A DNA stretch of 7,405 nt from Eubacteriales bacterium (lineage in GTDB: Bacteria; Bacillota_A; Clostridia; Christensenellales; Aristaeellaceae): assembly GCA_028692205.1 (NCBI GenBank), contig JAQUXV010000123.1, forward strand, positions 1-7,405, given 5' to 3'. Both the position numbers and the translations under genes were made by a program. Positions 5,950-7,405 of the stretch are shown in pieces; the first letter of the stretch is position 1, and each line of letters begins with the position of its first letter. Under the pieces are notes generated by a model. That model saw only the letters and a program-made list of their open reading frames with translations, was not told where the DNA came from and ran no database searches.

Positions 5950-7324
5950 ATTCATAATCGGCAATCAGCCGGTATACGCTTCCAGCGTCGTTTTTCAGCA
6001 CCAGCTCGTAGCCTTCCAGGGCGATTTTCAGGTGATCGGTCAAAATCCAGCGGCTTTTGCCCACGGTATCGTCGGTAAACCAGCCGGTTTCCAGCCCCAT
6101 GCCGGGATCCAGCATCGCAACTGTTTCCAAGTTAAACAGATCCGTGCGCACGGTATTGGCATATGGGTTTTCCGCTGTCGCGTCATACTCGATCGCGTTG
6201 CAAAGCGCCTGCGCCTCCCCGGAAAAGGGCTGGGACACAAAGCGGTAATCATCGCCGTACGCGCCCACGGGCGAACCAGTCGCCAGCACCCCAAGCACCG
6301 CGACGCACCCCGCCAGAAAAACGGCGGGAACCCACTTACGGCCGTGTACAATGTATGCCGCCACGACCAGCCACAGGAACGGCGCAAGCGTACGGTAGTC
6401 GCTCCAGTCGTTGGTTTCGTACGCAACCACCACAACGGCGAACGGCAGAAACAGCATCAGAAACGCCATCAGGGAGAAGCCGTCTACCCCAAAGCGCACA
6501 CGCCAGCGACCCAACTCCTTCTTTACCCGCACAAACGTCCCCAGCAGGCACCATGCGGCAACAACACAGTAAAGCCACCGCTGCAGACTTTCCATCAGGC
6601 TGCCGGGCTCGCGCACAAAGTAATCCAGCAGGTTTGCCTTAGCATGGCTCAGGAACATACGCACGGATAATCCAGTCGAACCCGCACGCAGGAAATTATA
6701 CAGGAATCCCGTGATGAACGGGCTTGCATACAGCGACGTAAAGTAATAAATAAACACCGTTACCAGAAACGCCGCCAGAAATCCAAGCATCATTTTGCCG
6801 GACCATTGCCCGTCGCAGGCAATCACGATCAGCGGAATGCAAAGCACAAAGTAGGTTACGCGATAGGTGCAGCAAACCGCCACCGTGATCGCGGCAAGGA
6901 TCAGCGATAAAAGCCCCTTTGTCATCGGCGGGTTTTCCGTCAGGCGTTTGCGCGCTTTGGCACGAACGCGAAACAGCCGAACCATGAACGCCAGATAAAA
7001 CAACAGCAACCCGTAGTTCGCCAGCTCCGTCATCGACGTGGCGCAGTACAGCACCGCGGGCGCGTACACCATCAACGCAAGGCCGATACCGAACGCCACG
7101 CCCGCCCTGGGCCTATTGAACACGACAAACGCCAGTCCGCCCAGCGCCACCCACAGAGCGTTGCACATGACAATGCTGGAAAAGTCCCAGCCAAACAGCG
7201 CGCCGTACCAGCCGTACAGCAGCAAAGGTGTTACGCCGTGTACGCTCAGCGTGCCCATCAGCGCCGTCTGTTCCCCAATGCCGGAATAACCCGTCGTTCC
7301 TCCCGCATTCAACCACGAAAACAC
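5948..7324 (-). CDS. Multi-spanning membrane protein, probably GT-C glycosyltransferase-like; 5' end cut and apparently frameshifted
   Basis: The visible frame encodes 458 residues from a GTG at 7324, or 465 from an ATG at 7345. Neither start has a ribosome binding site, and the frame stays open to the window edge. The protein has about ten or eleven membrane helices (roughly 31-48, 50-70, 74-95, 100-118, 135-170 as two, 178-196, 246-265, 283-301, 311-327, 332-350) followed by a soluble tail of about 105 residues ending in LVLKNDAGSVYRLIADYE. Motifs that stand out are LSVHGVTPLL (26-35) and NDWSDYRTLAPFLW (305-318). Its first residues look like the middle of an outer loop and not a true N-terminus; the first helix and the D-E motif appear in another frame just upstream (next entry). 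Helix number, early-loop acidic motif and C-terminal domain fit GT-C enzymes that use lipid-linked sugars, but no specific family is claimed. It heads the operon with the 410-residue protein as far as can be seen. Confidence 0.75.
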   Translation of the reverse strand: MFSWLNAGGTTGYSGIGEQTALMGTLSVHGVTPLLLYGWYGALFGWDFSSIVMCNALWVALGGLAFVVFNRPRAGVAFGIGLALMVYAPAVLYCATSMTELANYGLLLFYLAFMVRLFRVRAKARKRLTENPPMTKGLLSLILAAITVAVCCTYRVTYFVLCIPLIVIACDGQWSGKMMLGFLAAFLVTVFIYYFTSLYASPFITGFLYNFLRAGSTGLSVRMFLSHAKANLLDYFVREPGSLMESLQRWLYCVVAAWCLLGTFVRVKKELGRWRVRFGVDGFSLMAFLMLFLPFAVVVVAYETNDWSDYRTLAPFLWLVVAAYIVHGRKWVPAVFLAGCVAVLGVLATGSPVGAYGDDYRFVSQPFSGEAQALCNAIEYDATAENPYANTVRTDLFNLETVAMLDPGMGLETGWFTDDTVGKSRWILTDHLKIALEGYELVLKNDAGSVYRLIADYE

Positions 7325-7405
7325 ACCGCGCCAGTAATCCAGTTCATCCGTCCATACGGGATTAGCCTGAAAAGCGTTCTGCCCGATTGCAGCCGATACC
7401 GCGGC
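7319..7405 (-). pseudogene. Upstream part of the same membrane protein in a shifted frame (partial)
   Basis: Reading the complement from the window edge in the frame of base 7405 gives AAVSAAIGQNAFQANP followed by VWTDELDYWRGVF. This looks like the end of a helix and the first outer loop of a GT-C-like protein with its acidic D-E pair. It would join naturally to FSWLNAGGTTGYSG of the main frame, but the two frames differ by one base at about 7317-7330. If the frame at the edge continues it meets a stop near 7113, after a run of sequence (CGRNDGLFRHWGTDG and so on) unlike a membrane protein. So either the gene is broken, or the read has an indel, or a ribosomal frameshift is used. It is listed separately so the frame break is clear. 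Confidence 0.55.

Noticed and set aside
5747..6670. 307-residue + strand frame across both membrane protein genes
   Set aside because: Antisense shadow, rich in His, Gln and Arg, spanning the operon junction; no ribosome binding site or domain.

Overview
The window looks like chromosomal DNA of a high-GC member of the Firmicutes, probably a clostridial (gut-type) lineage. The reasons are a BceRS-BceAB peptide-sensing and export module (a hallmark of Firmicutes), purine-rich ribosome binding sites, and GC-rich codon use throughout. The lineage is inferred from gene content only and the species cannot be named.

Left half (1-4184, + strand): the last 31 codons of an OmpR/PhoB-type response regulator overlap by 4 bases the start of an intramembrane-sensing histidine kinase (BceS type). 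After a 273-base spacer rich in palindromes comes an ABC ATPase (BceA type), whose last codons overlap the start of a 658-residue permease with 10 predicted membrane segments and a large outer-surface domain (BceB type). In known systems of this kind the permease binds or detects a cell-wall-active peptide complex and passes the signal to the kinase. The kinase has almost no outer domain of its own. The regulator then raises expression of the transporter, which frees the lipid target from the peptide. The module ends at a near-ideal 23-bp bidirectional terminator.

Middle (4185-4702): over 500 bases without a convincing gene, between convergent operons. It holds a second long GC-rich hairpin whose core resembles the first terminator, a potentially structured stretch between the two hairpins, and two and a bit copies of a 108-base tandem repeat ending beside the stop codon of the opposing gene.

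Right half (4703-7405, - strand): two adjacent multi-spanning membrane proteins, 12 bases apart and evidently co-transcribed. Neither is a family I can name with confidence. The upstream one continues beyond the window. Its loop with a D-E pair (WTDELDYW), its many membrane segments and its C-terminal soluble tail suggest a GT-C-fold glycosyltransferase-like protein. Its sequence appears to carry a frameshift just after that D-E motif, at about 7317-7330, so the copy may be broken, programmed to shift, or misread. The pair could act in cell-surface glycan assembly, but that is inference.
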